Notes: generated by a model not told the origin, from the sequence alone. 64,000 nucleotides of DNA from Barnesiella sp. (GCA_014800945.1 JAAVFD010000023.1:62001-126000); one strand, 5' to 3'. Positions 45,698 through 55,322 are shown, counted from the first letter of the stretch. Program-made: numbers and translations.

Positions 45698-46352
45698 TCT
45701 TCAGGTTTGATGATTTGATAATATCTAAAAATTCAGAGTATTCGCTTATGTAGTCATCCGGATTGAAAAGATCCGAGGCAAAAACCATGCAAACTGCATC
45801 CGGGGTGAATTTCTGTAGAGTGTGCCACACACCGATAGGAGCTTCCACAGGAAAGTCCGGTGATGTGAGTCTGACGGATTTCTTGGCTGTACCATTGTCA
45901 AGTTCAACCTCAAAGGCACCCTGCAGCGAGAAAATCAGTTGGGAAGTGGTGAGGTGGGCATGGTTGCCACGGCTTTTTCCTTTGTGAATGTCAGTCATAA
46001 AATATGCCCTGCGCGCTCTGAACGGTATTTGCAATTGCGTGAGATGACTTATAGTTTTTTCGCTGAGAATAAGCAGAAATGAATCAGAGGATTTGTCAAG
46101 ATAGATATCTTCGGCAGGTTTGGTAAGTATTCCGTTGTTTATGCCATGGAGAATAGTATCTGAATTAACCGTGATATTTCCAACCGGAGCCATCATAAAA
46201 GCGTGAGAGGGGAGCGATATCTTGTCTGGAATTTCTTCTTTGGCAAGCAGATAGACCGCCCGTATTTGAAAGGGCAGGTGCGTGACCTCTTCAACAAAGG
46301 TAAGCTTACCTCTGCTGTCAATAAATTCAGGAAGTTGAAACAGGTCAGACAT
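45690..46352 (-). CDS. dTDP-4-oxo-6-deoxyglucose 3,4-ketoisomerase (FdtA/WxcM-like) with duplicated cupin
   Basis: 220 residues where the family is usually about 135. Residues 1-36 are a normal FdtA start ([25 protein letters not shown]). A divergent stretch of about 70 residues follows in place of the active-site core. The family core then restarts at [13 protein letters not shown] and continues with the His motif RGNHAH (128-133), [13 protein letters not shown] and [11 protein letters not shown]. The first core copy has lost the His motif ([10 protein letters not shown]). It probably isomerises the 4-keto sugar to the 3-keto form for the adjacent aminotransferase. Confidence 0.85.
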   Translation of the reverse strand: MSDLFQLPEFIDSRGKLTFVEEVTHLPFQIRAVYLLAKEEIPDKISLPSHAFMMAPVGNITVNSDTILHGINNGILTKPAEDIYLDKSSDSFLLILSEKTISHLTQLQIPFRARRAYFMTDIHKGKSRGNHAHLTTSQLIFSLQGAFEVELDNGTAKKSVRLTSPDFPVEAPIGVWHTLQKFTPDAVCMVFASDLFNPDDYISEYSEFLDIIKSSNLKND

Positions 46353-46370
46353 GACAATTCTTAAAACCTA

Positions 46371-46404
46371 AAATGGTGTGTCAAAATTGATTGACACACC
46401 ATTT
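46371..46404 (-). terminator. terminator of the etfBA-acyl-CoA dehydrogenase operon
   Basis: Perfect 14-bp inverted repeat (46371-46384 with 46391-46404), 6-base loop, 22 bases after the acyl-CoA dehydrogenase stop. The T tract comes from the stem end and following TAGGTTTT. Confidence 0.75.
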
Positions 46405-46426
46405 AAACGGATTATCTATTGAAAAA

Positions 46427-48127
46427 TTATGCTTTGTAAGCATTAATCTGTTCAGGCTTGAAATTAGCAATGAAGTCAGCATGTTTAGAAACTTCAGCCT
46501 GAGCGAGTTTAGCATACACCTCAGCAGAGTGGGTGAATGAATCGTTGCGGGTAGCATCGCTGAGCAGCAGGTAGCTCATGATGATAACTCCAGCCATCTC
46601 AACAAGACGACGAGCCATGAAGTCAGCGTAAGCGTTATCATTAGCTTCTGTTACGGTCTTGACAGCTTCCTCATAACGAGCGGTCATAGCAACGAGTGCA
46701 TCGTGAATCCACTGGAGCTCGGGTTTAACAGCCTTAGCTTCGTATTCTTTGATGAGGCTGAGATATGTACCGGTTGTGACGTGGCGGATGGCTGCAACTA
46801 CCTGAAGCTGGGTTGTGCCTTCGTAGATAGATGTGATGCGAGCATCGCGATAGATGCGTTCGCAAGCGTAATCTTTCATGAAGCCGCTGCCACCGTGAAT
46901 CTGGATACAGTCGTAGGTGTTCTGGTTGCAGTATTCGCTGCCCATACCTTTAACAAGGGGAGTGCAGGCGTCTGCGAGTTTGCTGTAGTATTTAGCTTCT
47001 TTTCTTTCTTCGGGAGTGAGTGTGCGCTCTTTAGCGATATCATCATAGATTTTGTAAATATCAACAAATCGTGATGTTTCGTAAAGGAGTGCGCGAGAAG
47101 CATCAAGTTTAGCCTTAATAACAGCGAGCATTTCGTAAACAGCCGGGAACTCAATGATAGCCTTGCCGAACTGCTTTCTATCTTTTGCATAAGCGAGTGC
47201 CTCGCGATATGCTCTTTCGCTGATTCCAACGCTCTGAGCAGCAATGCCGAGACGTGCGCCGTTCATAAGTGCCATCACATACTTGATGAGACCGAGACGT
47301 GGTGAACCGCAAAGTTCTGCGGGCGCGTTTTTATAAGTAAGCTCGCAAGTGGGTGAGCCTTTGATGCCCATTTTGTTTTCTATACGGCGAACGTCAACAC
47401 CACCGTTGCGTTTGTCATAGATGAACATTGAAAGACCGCGACCGTCTTTAGTTCCTTCTTCAGAACGAGCAAGAACGAGGTGAATATCGCTGTCACCGTT
47501 TGTAATGAAGCGTTTCACACCGTTGAGCACCCATGTGCCATCCTCTTTTTTTGTTGCTTTGAGCATAACGCTCTGGAGGTCTGAACCGGCATCGGGCTCT
47601 GTGAGGTCCATAGACATGGTTTCGCCCTGACAAACACGGGGAATATATCTCTGCTTCTGGTCTTCGTCGGCAAATTCATAGATAGTCTCTGCGCAGTCCT
47701 GAAGTCCCCAAAGGTTTTCAAAACCTGCATCAGCGCGGCTAACGATATCAGCAGCCATGATGTAGGGGGTGATGGGGAAGTTAAGACCACCAAGACGGCG
47801 TGGCATAGCCATGCCCATCAGTCCAGCCTTTTTGCAAAGCTCAAGGTTTTCCTGAGTGCCGGGTGCATATGTAACTCTACCGTTTTCAACTTTGGGACCT
47901 TCGTGGTCTACTCCTTCGGCATTTTCAGCGATTTTGCCTCCGCAGATGTCGCCAACGATTTCAAGAACCTTGTCATATGAGTCCATAGCGTCCTCATAGT
48001 TGACAGGTGCATGGTCAAATTTATCAGCATCGGTGTAGTTGCGCTCCTTGAGCTCAACAATTTTCTCCATAAGAGGGTGAGAAAGGTGATGCTTAAGATC
48101 GGGATTATCAGTATAAAAATTAGCCAT
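46427..48127 (-). CDS. acyl-CoA dehydrogenase
   Basis: 566 residues. FAD enzyme oxidising acyl-CoA thioesters and passing electrons to ETF. It has the core motifs TEPDAGSDLQ and NGVKRFITNG for FAD/substrate binding, YEAL-type helices (RKQFGKAI) and QIHGGSGFMKDYACERIYRDARI near the C-terminal third. An extra C-terminal helical region of about 120 residues (from about 440) makes it longer than the usual 380. It follows etfB and etfA in one operon, so the ETF pair is presumably its dedicated electron acceptor. Substrate chain length cannot be told. Confidence 0.94.
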   Translation of the reverse strand: MANFYTDNPDLKHHLSHPLMEKIVELKERNYTDADKFDHAPVNYEDAMDSYDKVLEIVGDICGGKIAENAEGVDHEGPKVENGRVTYAPGTQENLELCKKAGLMGMAMPRRLGGLNFPITPYIMAADIVSRADAGFENLWGLQDCAETIYEFADEDQKQRYIPRVCQGETMSMDLTEPDAGSDLQSVMLKATKKEDGTWVLNGVKRFITNGDSDIHLVLARSEEGTKDGRGLSMFIYDKRNGGVDVRRIENKMGIKGSPTCELTYKNAPAELCGSPRLGLIKYVMALMNGARLGIAAQSVGISERAYREALAYAKDRKQFGKAIIEFPAVYEMLAVIKAKLDASRALLYETSRFVDIYKIYDDIAKERTLTPEERKEAKYYSKLADACTPLVKGMGSEYCNQNTYDCIQIHGGSGFMKDYACERIYRDARITSIYEGTTQLQVVAAIRHVTTGTYLSLIKEYEAKAVKPELQWIHDALVAMTARYEEAVKTVTEANDNAYADFMARRLVEMAGVIIMSYLLLSDATRNDSFTHSAEVYAKLAQAEVSKHADFIANFKPEQINAYKA

Positions 48128-48145
48128 CGTGCTTATCCGAAGTGT

Positions 48146-49174
48146 TTATTTAGAATTTTTCTTGTAATATTTGATGAGCTTGGGAATCACATCTTCGGCG
48201 TTGCCGGTGATAACATAGTCGGCAATGTCGTTGATAGGAGCGTTAGGATCATTGTTGATAGAGATGATCATAGCGCTGTCCTGCATACCGGCGATGTGCT
48301 GAATCTGCCCGGAAATACCGCAAGCTATATAGAGTTTGGGACGTACAGTGACACCTGTCTGACCAATCTGGCGGTCATGTTCGGTGAATCCGGCGTCAAC
48401 AGCGGCACGGCTTGCACCCACTTCAGCTCCGAGTGTGTCAGCGAGTTCAAAAAGAAGGTCAAAGTTTTCTTTAGAACCCATTCCGTAGCCACCGGCAACA
48501 ATAATGGGTGAGTTTTTGATGTTAACCTTTGATTTTTCAATATGGCGGTCAATGATTTCCACCACGAAGTCCTCCGGTTTAACATACTTCTTAACGTCGA
48601 GGTTAACGACTTTGCCTTTGTGATTCTTGTCGTGAATCTGTTTCTTCATCACGCCCTCGCGCACTGTTGCCATCTGAGGACGGCAGTCGGGGTTAACGAT
48701 TGTAGCAACGATGTTACCACCGAATGCGGGACGAATCTGATATAAAAGGTTTTCGTATTCCTTACCGGTCTTTGGATCTTTGTGATTACCGATTTCAAGT
48801 GCAGTACAGTCAGCTGTGAGACCGCTGTGCAAGCATGAAGAAACACGGGGACCGAGGTCGCGACCGATGCAGGTAGCACCCATGAGACATATCTGCGGTT
48901 CAATTTCCTTGAAGAGATTGATGAGCACAGATGCGTGAGGGTTTGAAGTATAGGGGTATAGTTTTTTATCTTCTACCTTGTAAACAGTGTCCGCACCGTA
49001 CTGTATGATTTCTTTTTCTACATCCTTGAGGTTGTCACCAATAACAACAGCTTCCAGCTTGACACCGAGAGTGTTTGCGAGCTGACGACCTTTTGTGAGG
49101 AGTTCGAGGCTCACATCGGCTACTTTGCCGTCCTCATACTCACAATATACTATAAGATTATTTTTATCGCTCAT
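48146..49174 (-). CDS. etfA: electron transfer flavoprotein subunit alpha
   Basis: 342 residues. The C-terminal FAD domain includes GGYGMGSKENFDLLFELADTLGAEVGASRAAVDAG, TGVTVRPKLYIACGISGQIQH and INNDPNAPI, the standard ETF-alpha blocks. With EtfB it accepts electrons from the adjacent acyl-CoA dehydrogenase. It lies 27 bases after etfB. Confidence 0.96.
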   Translation of the reverse strand: MSDKNNLIVYCEYEDGKVADVSLELLTKGRQLANTLGVKLEAVVIGDNLKDVEKEIIQYGADTVYKVEDKKLYPYTSNPHASVLINLFKEIEPQICLMGATCIGRDLGPRVSSCLHSGLTADCTALEIGNHKDPKTGKEYENLLYQIRPAFGGNIVATIVNPDCRPQMATVREGVMKKQIHDKNHKGKVVNLDVKKYVKPEDFVVEIIDRHIEKSKVNIKNSPIIVAGGYGMGSKENFDLLFELADTLGAEVGASRAAVDAGFTEHDRQIGQTGVTVRPKLYIACGISGQIQHIAGMQDSAMIISINNDPNAPINDIADYVITGNAEDVIPKLIKYYKKNSK

Positions 49175-49201
49175 AATTAGTCTTGTTAAATGATGAGGTT
49201 A

Positions 49202-50074
49202 TTAGCCGATAGTGTGGTTTGCAAGGAGTTCCTTAACGAGGTTTTCAATAGCCTCATCGTTGTCTTCAAGACGGAGGTTTTCCTTGGCGGTAAACACTAC
49301 ATTAACAATATTTTTAACTTTAGTGGGTGAGCCGGGCATACCGATCTGTTCGGGGTCGGCATTAACATCGGCGGCACTCCATTCCTGGATATGAAGTTCA
49401 GGACGACGTGCATAAATTTCTTTAGCGTTGTCATTGAGCGCATCAACTCCGGAAGGAGAAGTGGCGTGTTTGAACTTCATGACGCGCATAGCATTTCTGG
49501 GGCGACATTCTGCTGCAGAACCGTTGACGGTAACTACACAGGGAAGGGGAGCTTTGACTGTTTCCACTCCGTTTTCAAGGCGGCGTTTAACAGTAACTTT
49601 TCCGTCCTTGAGGTCAATAATTTCTTCAGCATATGTAACCTGAGGAATACCAAGTTTTTCGGCAATCTGGGGACCAACCTGAGCTGTGTCACCGTCAATA
49701 GCCTGACGACCTCCGAGGATAATGTCAACTTTGCCGAGTTTCTTCACAGCCTGTGCGAGTGAGTAAGAGGTGGCGAGAGTATCAGCACCTCCGAGAACTC
49801 TGTCAGTGAGCACAATACCACCATCAGCACCACGGAAAATGGCTTCGCGTATAACCTCACTTGCTCTGGGAAGTCCCATAGTGAGAACAGTTACTTTAGA
49901 GCCGGGATTTGCATCTTTGATACGGAGCGCCTGCTCAAGCGCATTAAGATCTTCCGGGTTGAAGATAGCCGGCAGGGCGGCACGGTTGATTGTGCCGTCC
50001 TCTTTCATTGCGTCTTTGCCCACATTTCTGGTGTCGGGTACCTGCTTTGCGAGCACAACAATGTTTAGACTCAT
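49202..50074 (-). CDS. etfB: electron transfer flavoprotein subunit beta
   Basis: 290 residues. Starts with IVVLAKQVPDT and contains FNPEDLNALEQALRIKD, GGRQAIDGDTAQVGPQIAE and the family Arg-rich stretch VKRRLENGVETV. First gene of the etfB-etfA-acyl-CoA dehydrogenase operon behind a clear promoter (50109-50139). Confidence 0.96.
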   Translation of the reverse strand: MSLNIVVLAKQVPDTRNVGKDAMKEDGTINRAALPAIFNPEDLNALEQALRIKDANPGSKVTVLTMGLPRASEVIREAIFRGADGGIVLTDRVLGGADTLATSYSLAQAVKKLGKVDIILGGRQAIDGDTAQVGPQIAEKLGIPQVTYAEEIIDLKDGKVTVKRRLENGVETVKAPLPCVVTVNGSAAECRPRNAMRVMKFKHATSPSGVDALNDNAKEIYARRPELHIQEWSAADVNADPEQIGMPGSPTKVKNIVNVVFTAKENLRLEDNDEAIENLVKELLANHTIG

Positions 50075-50108
50075 ATTAAAATCTTTTATTAATAGTTTTT
50101 TCAGATTG

Positions 50109-50139
50109 CAAAGTTAGTAATTTTCAGCGAAAAAGCAAT
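50109..50139 (-). promoter_or_regulatory. promoter of the etf operon
   Basis: Minus strand: -7 box TAACTTTG (50109-50116), 19-base spacer, ATTG (50136-50139) as -33 with one mismatch. The -33 box abuts the purF stop. Confidence 0.6.
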
Positions 50140-51543
50140 TTAATCGAAGCTACTTCCGTCAAAGCAATGTGTGCAAACCTTGCATTTGGGAAGTCCGATA
50201 GCTTTGATAACATCTTCAATGGAGCTGAATTTAAGAGACGATATTTTGAGCTTTTCCCTTATTCTTTCCACCATAGCCTCGTATTTCGGGCTACCGGTAG
50301 TGGCGTATTCATCAAGATGAGCATCGGGGTTTCCTTCAAGTTCTGCAATTACTCTTCGTGTGATAAGCTCCATTTCGCTTTTTGAAGCTGTGAAATTGAG
50401 ATATTTACATGGGTAAATGAGCGGTGGGCAACTGATGCGCATGTGAACTTCTTTTGCTCCATTTTCAAACAAATCGGCAACATTATCCCTCAGCTGAGTG
50501 CCTCTGACAATAGAATCATCGCAGAAAACCACTCTTTTGCCTTTCATCATGGCGGTGTTGGGGATAAGTTTCATTTTAGCAACAAGCTCTCTTCGCTCCT
50601 GGGTGCTGGGTGTGAAACTTCTCGGCCATGTAGGGGTGTATTTTACAATAGCTCTTTTGTATGGAATCTTTTTGCCATCAGAATATCCGAGTGCCATGCC
50701 GATGCCGGAGTCGGGGATAGCGCTGACAAAATCTGATTCGGTTTTGTCGGTTTCTCCCATTGCAGCTCCGAAAGCATAACGCACTTCATCAACATTTTTG
50801 CCTTCGTACTCACAAACAGGATAACCGTAGTAGGTCCAGAGGAAAGCGCAAATCTGCATTTCATCACCGGGTGCTTTGAGCTGACGCATTGATTCGGCAT
50901 TGAATTCCACAATTTCTCCGGGACCGAGATTGTATTCAATAGAGAAACCGAGGTTTGGGAAAGCGCAGGTTTCCGATGTAGCAGCATGTGCACCTTTTTT
51001 CTTGCCTATAATAATAGGTGTGCGTCCAAGCCGGTCTCTTGCAGCAATAATTCTGTCCTCAAGCAGCAATAGCATTGAGCAAGAACCTTTGACTCTCTTG
51101 TAAACATTCTCAATGCCGGATACAAAATCAGTGCCTTCGCTTATAAGTGCGGCAATCATTTCGGTGGGATTGATAATGTCATAGCTGTGCTCACAGAAGT
51201 GATGCCCTTTAGCGAGCAGTTCTTTTTCAAGTTGCTTGATGTTGTTGATTCTGGCAACGGTGACTATAGCAAATTTGCCGAGATGACAGTTTACTATAAT
51301 AGGCTGAGCATCGGTGTCACTAATGACACCGATGCCGCAGTTGCCTGAAAATTCATCAAGATCACTTTCAAATTTAGTGCGAAAATAAGAATTTTCAATA
51401 TTGTGGATCGAACGGTTGAAAATGCCGTCGTGACAGGTAGCCATACCGGCACGTTTAGTACCCATGTGGCTGTTGTAGTCAACTCCGTAAAACAGGTCGT
51501 TGACACAACGCTCACTTTCAGCTACTCCAAAAAAACCTCCCAT
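50140..51543 (-). CDS. purF: amidophosphoribosyltransferase-like protein (PurF family) with inactive glutaminase domain
   Basis: 467 residues. PurF makes phosphoribosylamine from PRPP using ammonia released from glutamine by an N-terminal Cys. Here the start reads MGGFFGV; the expected nucleophile Cys2 is Gly, and the ATG GGA GGT codons are clear. The glutamine-binding HTRYST and HNGN blocks are also absent (replaced by GVISDTDAQ and ARINNIKQ). The synthase half is intact, with PRPP loop VVFCDDSIVRGTQLR (338-352). Four Cys at 232, 379, 454 and 457 are spaced like the 4Fe-4S ligands of Bacillus PurF. It follows purL by 22 bases. It may be an ammonia-using PurF or a paralog; I recall the same MGGFFG start in other gut anaerobes. 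Confidence 0.85.
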   Translation of the reverse strand: MGGFFGVAESERCVNDLFYGVDYNSHMGTKRAGMATCHDGIFNRSIHNIENSYFRTKFESDLDEFSGNCGIGVISDTDAQPIIVNCHLGKFAIVTVARINNIKQLEKELLAKGHHFCEHSYDIINPTEMIAALISEGTDFVSGIENVYKRVKGSCSMLLLLEDRIIAARDRLGRTPIIIGKKKGAHAATSETCAFPNLGFSIEYNLGPGEIVEFNAESMRQLKAPGDEMQICAFLWTYYGYPVCEYEGKNVDEVRYAFGAAMGETDKTESDFVSAIPDSGIGMALGYSDGKKIPYKRAIVKYTPTWPRSFTPSTQERRELVAKMKLIPNTAMMKGKRVVFCDDSIVRGTQLRDNVADLFENGAKEVHMRISCPPLIYPCKYLNFTASKSEMELITRRVIAELEGNPDAHLDEYATTGSPKYEAMVERIREKLKISSLKFSSIEDVIKAIGLPKCKVCTHCFDGSSFD

Positions 51544-51565
51544 AAGATTGGTTGTATTTAGTTAT

Positions 51566-54500
51566 TTATTTAGATGCTTTGTTTTTTTCTATCCATTTGC
51601 GAGCATTGATGAATGCGTCAATCCATGGTGTAACCTCATCTTTTTTGCGAGCAGCCGGATAGTATCCGCACTGCCAGGGGAAGATGGCTCTTTCAAGGTG
51701 AGGCATCATTGCAAGGTGGCGACCGTCATCAGAGCAGATGCCTGCAACAGCTGAACGGGAATCATTGGGATTTGCGGGATAAGCGTTATAACTGTACTTG
51801 GCAACGATGTTGTATCTGTCCAGAGGAAGTGGTAAGTTGAATTTACCTTCACCGTGGGCAATCCATATACCGGTCTTCATACCCGAAAGGGGACCGAACA
51901 TCACAGAATTATTCTGAGGGATGGTGAGTCCAAGGAAATTGCTTTCAAACTTATGGCTACCGTTGTGCTCCATTCTGGTGCGCTTCTCATGGCCAGGGTT
52001 GATCAGGTTAAGCTCAATCATGAGCTGACAACCGTTACAAATTCCAAGGCTTAGTGTGTCGGGACGAGCATAGAAGTTTTTGAGTGCTTTTTCAGCTTTA
52101 GGATTCCATTTGAATCCGCCTGCCCAACCTTTGGCAGAACCAAGAACGTCTGAGTTGGAGAAGCCACCGCAGAACACAATCATGTTTACATCCTCAAGTG
52201 TCTCTCTTCCGCTCATAAGGTCTGTCATGTGAACATCTTTAACGTCAAATCCGGCGAGATAAAGAGAATAGGCCATTTCTCTATCGCCATTCACGCCTTT
52301 TTCACGAATAATTGCTGCACGGATACCCGATTTTTCGTGCTTTCCGAGTGTTATTCCTCGTGAAGCGAGTTTACCATCAAATCCTTTTGGGAAGCGGAAC
52401 CGTATAGGTTGCTTTTTATAGTTTTCAAAACGTGCTTTAGCATGAGTTTCACCGCTCTGCTCACAATCCATCAGATATGATGAACGATACCATACATCAC
52501 GCATATAGTCAATGTCGATAAGACGCTCTGAACCCTCATGGTTTATCATGAGTATTCTCTCGGCTGATGTGTTACCTATGATTTTTGCAGGTACTCCTGC
52601 AGCTGAGAGTGTTTTTAGTGTAGATTCCACGCTTCTGTCTGCAATCTGAAGAACAATTGCCGGGTTTTCGGCAAAGAGAATCTTAACAAGATCCTTCTGT
52701 CCTTCAGCAACAAAAGCATCGGTGTTGAACTCAATACCGCCATTCGTATTAGCGAATGTCATTTCAAGTAGAGTTGTCACCAGACCTCCGGCACTGACAT
52801 CGTGAGCAGCGAGTATGGAGCCGCTCTTGACAAGCCGCTGCACCGCAGCGAATGCTTTGGTAAACAGTGTAACATCCTTTACCGTTGGAGCATCCGATCC
52901 GATTTTGTTAAGACTCTGAGCAAATGCGCTACCACCGAGTCGGAGTTCATCACCAGAGAAGTCTATATATAATAAGGTGGATTTAATATTTCTGAGTACG
53001 GGGGAAACAGTGCGTCGGATATTGCTTACCTCTCCAGCGGCAGAGATAATAACAGTGCCGGGGGCAAAAACTCTTTCATCACCATATTTCTGGGTCATGG
53101 ATAGTGAGTCCTTACCGGTGGGAATATTGATTCCGAGTTCACAGGCAAAGTTGCTGCAAGCCTCGACAGCGCGGTATAAGGCAGCGTCCTCACCGGCATT
53201 TTTGCAGGGCCACATCCAGTTGGCACTCAGAGAAACAGACTTAAGGCCATCCTTAAGGGGAGCACCTACGATATTTGTCAATGCTTCTGCAATAGCCATC
53301 ACTGAGCCTTTGGCAGAATCGGCAAGCGCAACCTGAGGAGCGTGACCGATTGAAGTGGCTATACCTTTTTTGCCTCGGTAGTCAAGAGCAACAACACCGC
53401 AGTCGCTTAGAGGCAACTGGAGTTCTCCCTGACACTGCTGTCGTGCAACTTTTCCGGTTACAGAACGGTCAACTTTATTTGTAAGCCAGTCCTTGCAAGC
53501 TACAGCCTCAAGGCTTAAGACATCTCTTAAATATGTTTCAATTTCAGATTCAGAGTATTCGGCATCTTTGTATTTGAGAGTCTGAGTTGTATCAGTCATG
53601 ACAGTTTTGGGGGAGTTGCCGAACATATCCGCCATAGCAAGATCAATAGGGCGAACGCCATCCTTCTGTTCAAATACAAATCGGTTGTCACCAGTGGTTT
53701 CGCCTACAACATAAAGCGGACTGCGCTCACGCTCAGCGATTCGGTTTACATATTCTATGTCTTTTTCCTTAATAACCAGACCCATTCTCTCCTGGCTTTC
53801 GTTGCCTACAATTTCCTTAGCGGAGAGTGTGGGATCACCGACCGGCAGTGCAGACATATCAATTTTTCCACCGGTTGTTTCAACAAGCTCTGAAAGCGCG
53901 TTGAGGTGACCGCCGGCTCCGTGGTCGTGAATAGACACTATGGGGTTTGAATCACTTTCGGCAAGTGCTCTGATTACATTGCTTACGCGCTTCTGCATTT
54001 CAGGGTTAGCCCTCTGAATAGCGTTAAGCTCAATAGAGTTGTCATAACTACCTGTTTCAACAGATGAAACAGCTCCACCTCCCATACCGATTCGGTAATT
54101 GTCACCTCCAAGAATAACAACCTTTTGCCCGGGGGTAGGTTCTCCTTTTATAGCATCTTTTTTAGCAGCGAATCCAACACCACCGGCAAGCATAATAACC
54201 TTGTCGTAAGCATACATTCTTCCATTTTCATCGTGCTCAAATGTGAGAAGTGAACCACAGATTAGTGGCTGACCGAACTTATTGCCGAAATCAGAAGCAC
54301 CGTTAGATGCTTTGATGAGAATTTCAGCAGGTGTTTGATATAGCCAAACTCGCGGATTCATCATGAGTTCCCATCTGTGATCCGGCGACATGCGTGGGTA
54401 TGAGGTCATATAAACGGCAGTACCGGCAATAGGAAGGCTGGCTTTGCCTCCGCCGAGACGGTCTCTGATTTCACCACCGCTACCAGTTGCAGCACCGTTA

Positions 54501-55273
54501 AATGGCTCAACAGTTGTGGGGAAATTATGTGTTTCAGCTTTTAGTGAGATAACGGTGCGCACCGGCTTTACGTCAAAAAAGTCGGGGCGATCAGGGTTTG
54601 TGGGGTAGAACTGGTCTATTTCCGGACCTTTAACAAACGCCACATTATCCTTGTATGCAGACACAAGTCCGTTGGGGTTTACTTGCGATGTTTTCTTGAT
54701 TAGTTTGAAGAGGCTTGAGGGTTTTTCCTCTCCGTCAATAATGAAAGTGCCGTTGAAAATTTTATGGCGGCAGTGTTCGGAATTAACCTGAGAGAAACCG
54801 AACACTTCGCTATCGGTGAGGGGACGGCCAAGTTTTTTAGACAGGTTTCTCAGATAGTCCTCCTCTTCGGGACTCAATGCAAGTCCTTCAGCTTTATTGT
54901 ATTCAGCGATATCCTGGATGTACACAATTGGTTCGGCAGTGCGACCGGCATTGAAAATCTGAGAATTCAGTCCGTCATATACTCTTTCAAGCATTTTGTC
55001 GTGTTTGGGCGGATTTTCCTTTGCGAGAGTATATTGCTCAATCCTTGTGATTCCCGATATGCCCATGTTTTGGGTGATTTCAACCGCATTGGTGCTCCAC
55101 GGGGTTGTCATCTCTTTTCTCGGACCAACAAAGGTGCCTTTTACTGATTTAGATACTAACGGCTTAGCACCGTCAAAAAGCCATGTAAGCTTTTCGTTCT
55201 CCTGCTGTGAGAAATTGTGGTCGGTTTCTACGGCGATAACCGTTGAAGTTCCCTTTTTGAAGAATACTACCAT
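51566..55273 (-). CDS. purL: phosphoribosylformylglycinamidine synthase, long single-chain form
   Basis: 1235 residues, the fused (proteobacterial-type) FGAM synthase of purine synthesis. The N-terminal PurS-like region is followed by the ATP-dependent synthase with SEHCRHKIFNG (about 170-180), TGSGGEIRD and HDHGAGG. The C-terminal glutamine amidotransferase has nucleophile Cys in LGICNGCQLM and the His/Glu pair in HLERAIFPWQ. The glutaminase triad is complete here, unlike in the adjacent purF. A TAAATTTG -7 box lies about 42 bases upstream. Confidence 0.97.
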   Translation of the reverse strand: MVVFFKKGTSTVIAVETDHNFSQQENEKLTWLFDGAKPLVSKSVKGTFVGPRKEMTTPWSTNAVEITQNMGISGITRIEQYTLAKENPPKHDKMLERVYDGLNSQIFNAGRTAEPIVYIQDIAEYNKAEGLALSPEEEDYLRNLSKKLGRPLTDSEVFGFSQVNSEHCRHKIFNGTFIIDGEEKPSSLFKLIKKTSQVNPNGLVSAYKDNVAFVKGPEIDQFYPTNPDRPDFFDVKPVRTVISLKAETHNFPTTVEPFNGAATGSGGEIRDRLGGGKASLPIAGTAVYMTSYPRMSPDHRWELMMNPRVWLYQTPAEILIKASNGASDFGNKFGQPLICGSLLTFEHDENGRMYAYDKVIMLAGGVGFAAKKDAIKGEPTPGQKVVILGGDNYRIGMGGGAVSSVETGSYDNSIELNAIQRANPEMQKRVSNVIRALAESDSNPIVSIHDHGAGGHLNALSELVETTGGKIDMSALPVGDPTLSAKEIVGNESQERMGLVIKEKDIEYVNRIAERERSPLYVVGETTGDNRFVFEQKDGVRPIDLAMADMFGNSPKTVMTDTTQTLKYKDAEYSESEIETYLRDVLSLEAVACKDWLTNKVDRSVTGKVARQQCQGELQLPLSDCGVVALDYRGKKGIATSIGHAPQVALADSAKGSVMAIAEALTNIVGAPLKDGLKSVSLSANWMWPCKNAGEDAALYRAVEACSNFACELGINIPTGKDSLSMTQKYGDERVFAPGTVIISAAGEVSNIRRTVSPVLRNIKSTLLYIDFSGDELRLGGSAFAQSLNKIGSDAPTVKDVTLFTKAFAAVQRLVKSGSILAAHDVSAGGLVTTLLEMTFANTNGGIEFNTDAFVAEGQKDLVKILFAENPAIVLQIADRSVESTLKTLSAAGVPAKIIGNTSAERILMINHEGSERLIDIDYMRDVWYRSSYLMDCEQSGETHAKARFENYKKQPIRFRFPKGFDGKLASRGITLGKHEKSGIRAAIIREKGVNGDREMAYSLYLAGFDVKDVHMTDLMSGRETLEDVNMIVFCGGFSNSDVLGSAKGWAGGFKWNPKAEKALKNFYARPDTLSLGICNGCQLMIELNLINPGHEKRTRMEHNGSHKFESNFLGLTIPQNNSVMFGPLSGMKTGIWIAHGEGKFNLPLPLDRYNIVAKYSYNAYPANPNDSRSAVAGICSDDGRHLAMMPHLERAIFPWQCGYYPAARKKDEVTPWIDAFINARKWIEKNKASK

Positions 55274-55314
55274 CTCTATGTGATAACGGTTGATATAGCT
55301 TGAAAATTAAAATG

Positions 55315-55322
55315 CAAATTTA
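55315..55322 (-). promoter_or_regulatory. -7 element of purL
   Basis: Minus strand TAAATTTG matches TAnnTTTG. No TTTG at the right distance upstream, so this is only a possible internal promoter. Confidence 0.3.

Noticed and set aside
51530-51543. possible sequencing error explaining the missing PurF Cys
   Set aside because: A TGT to GGA change needs two substitutions with the frame kept, and the separate glutamine-binding motifs are also missing, so the change is real.
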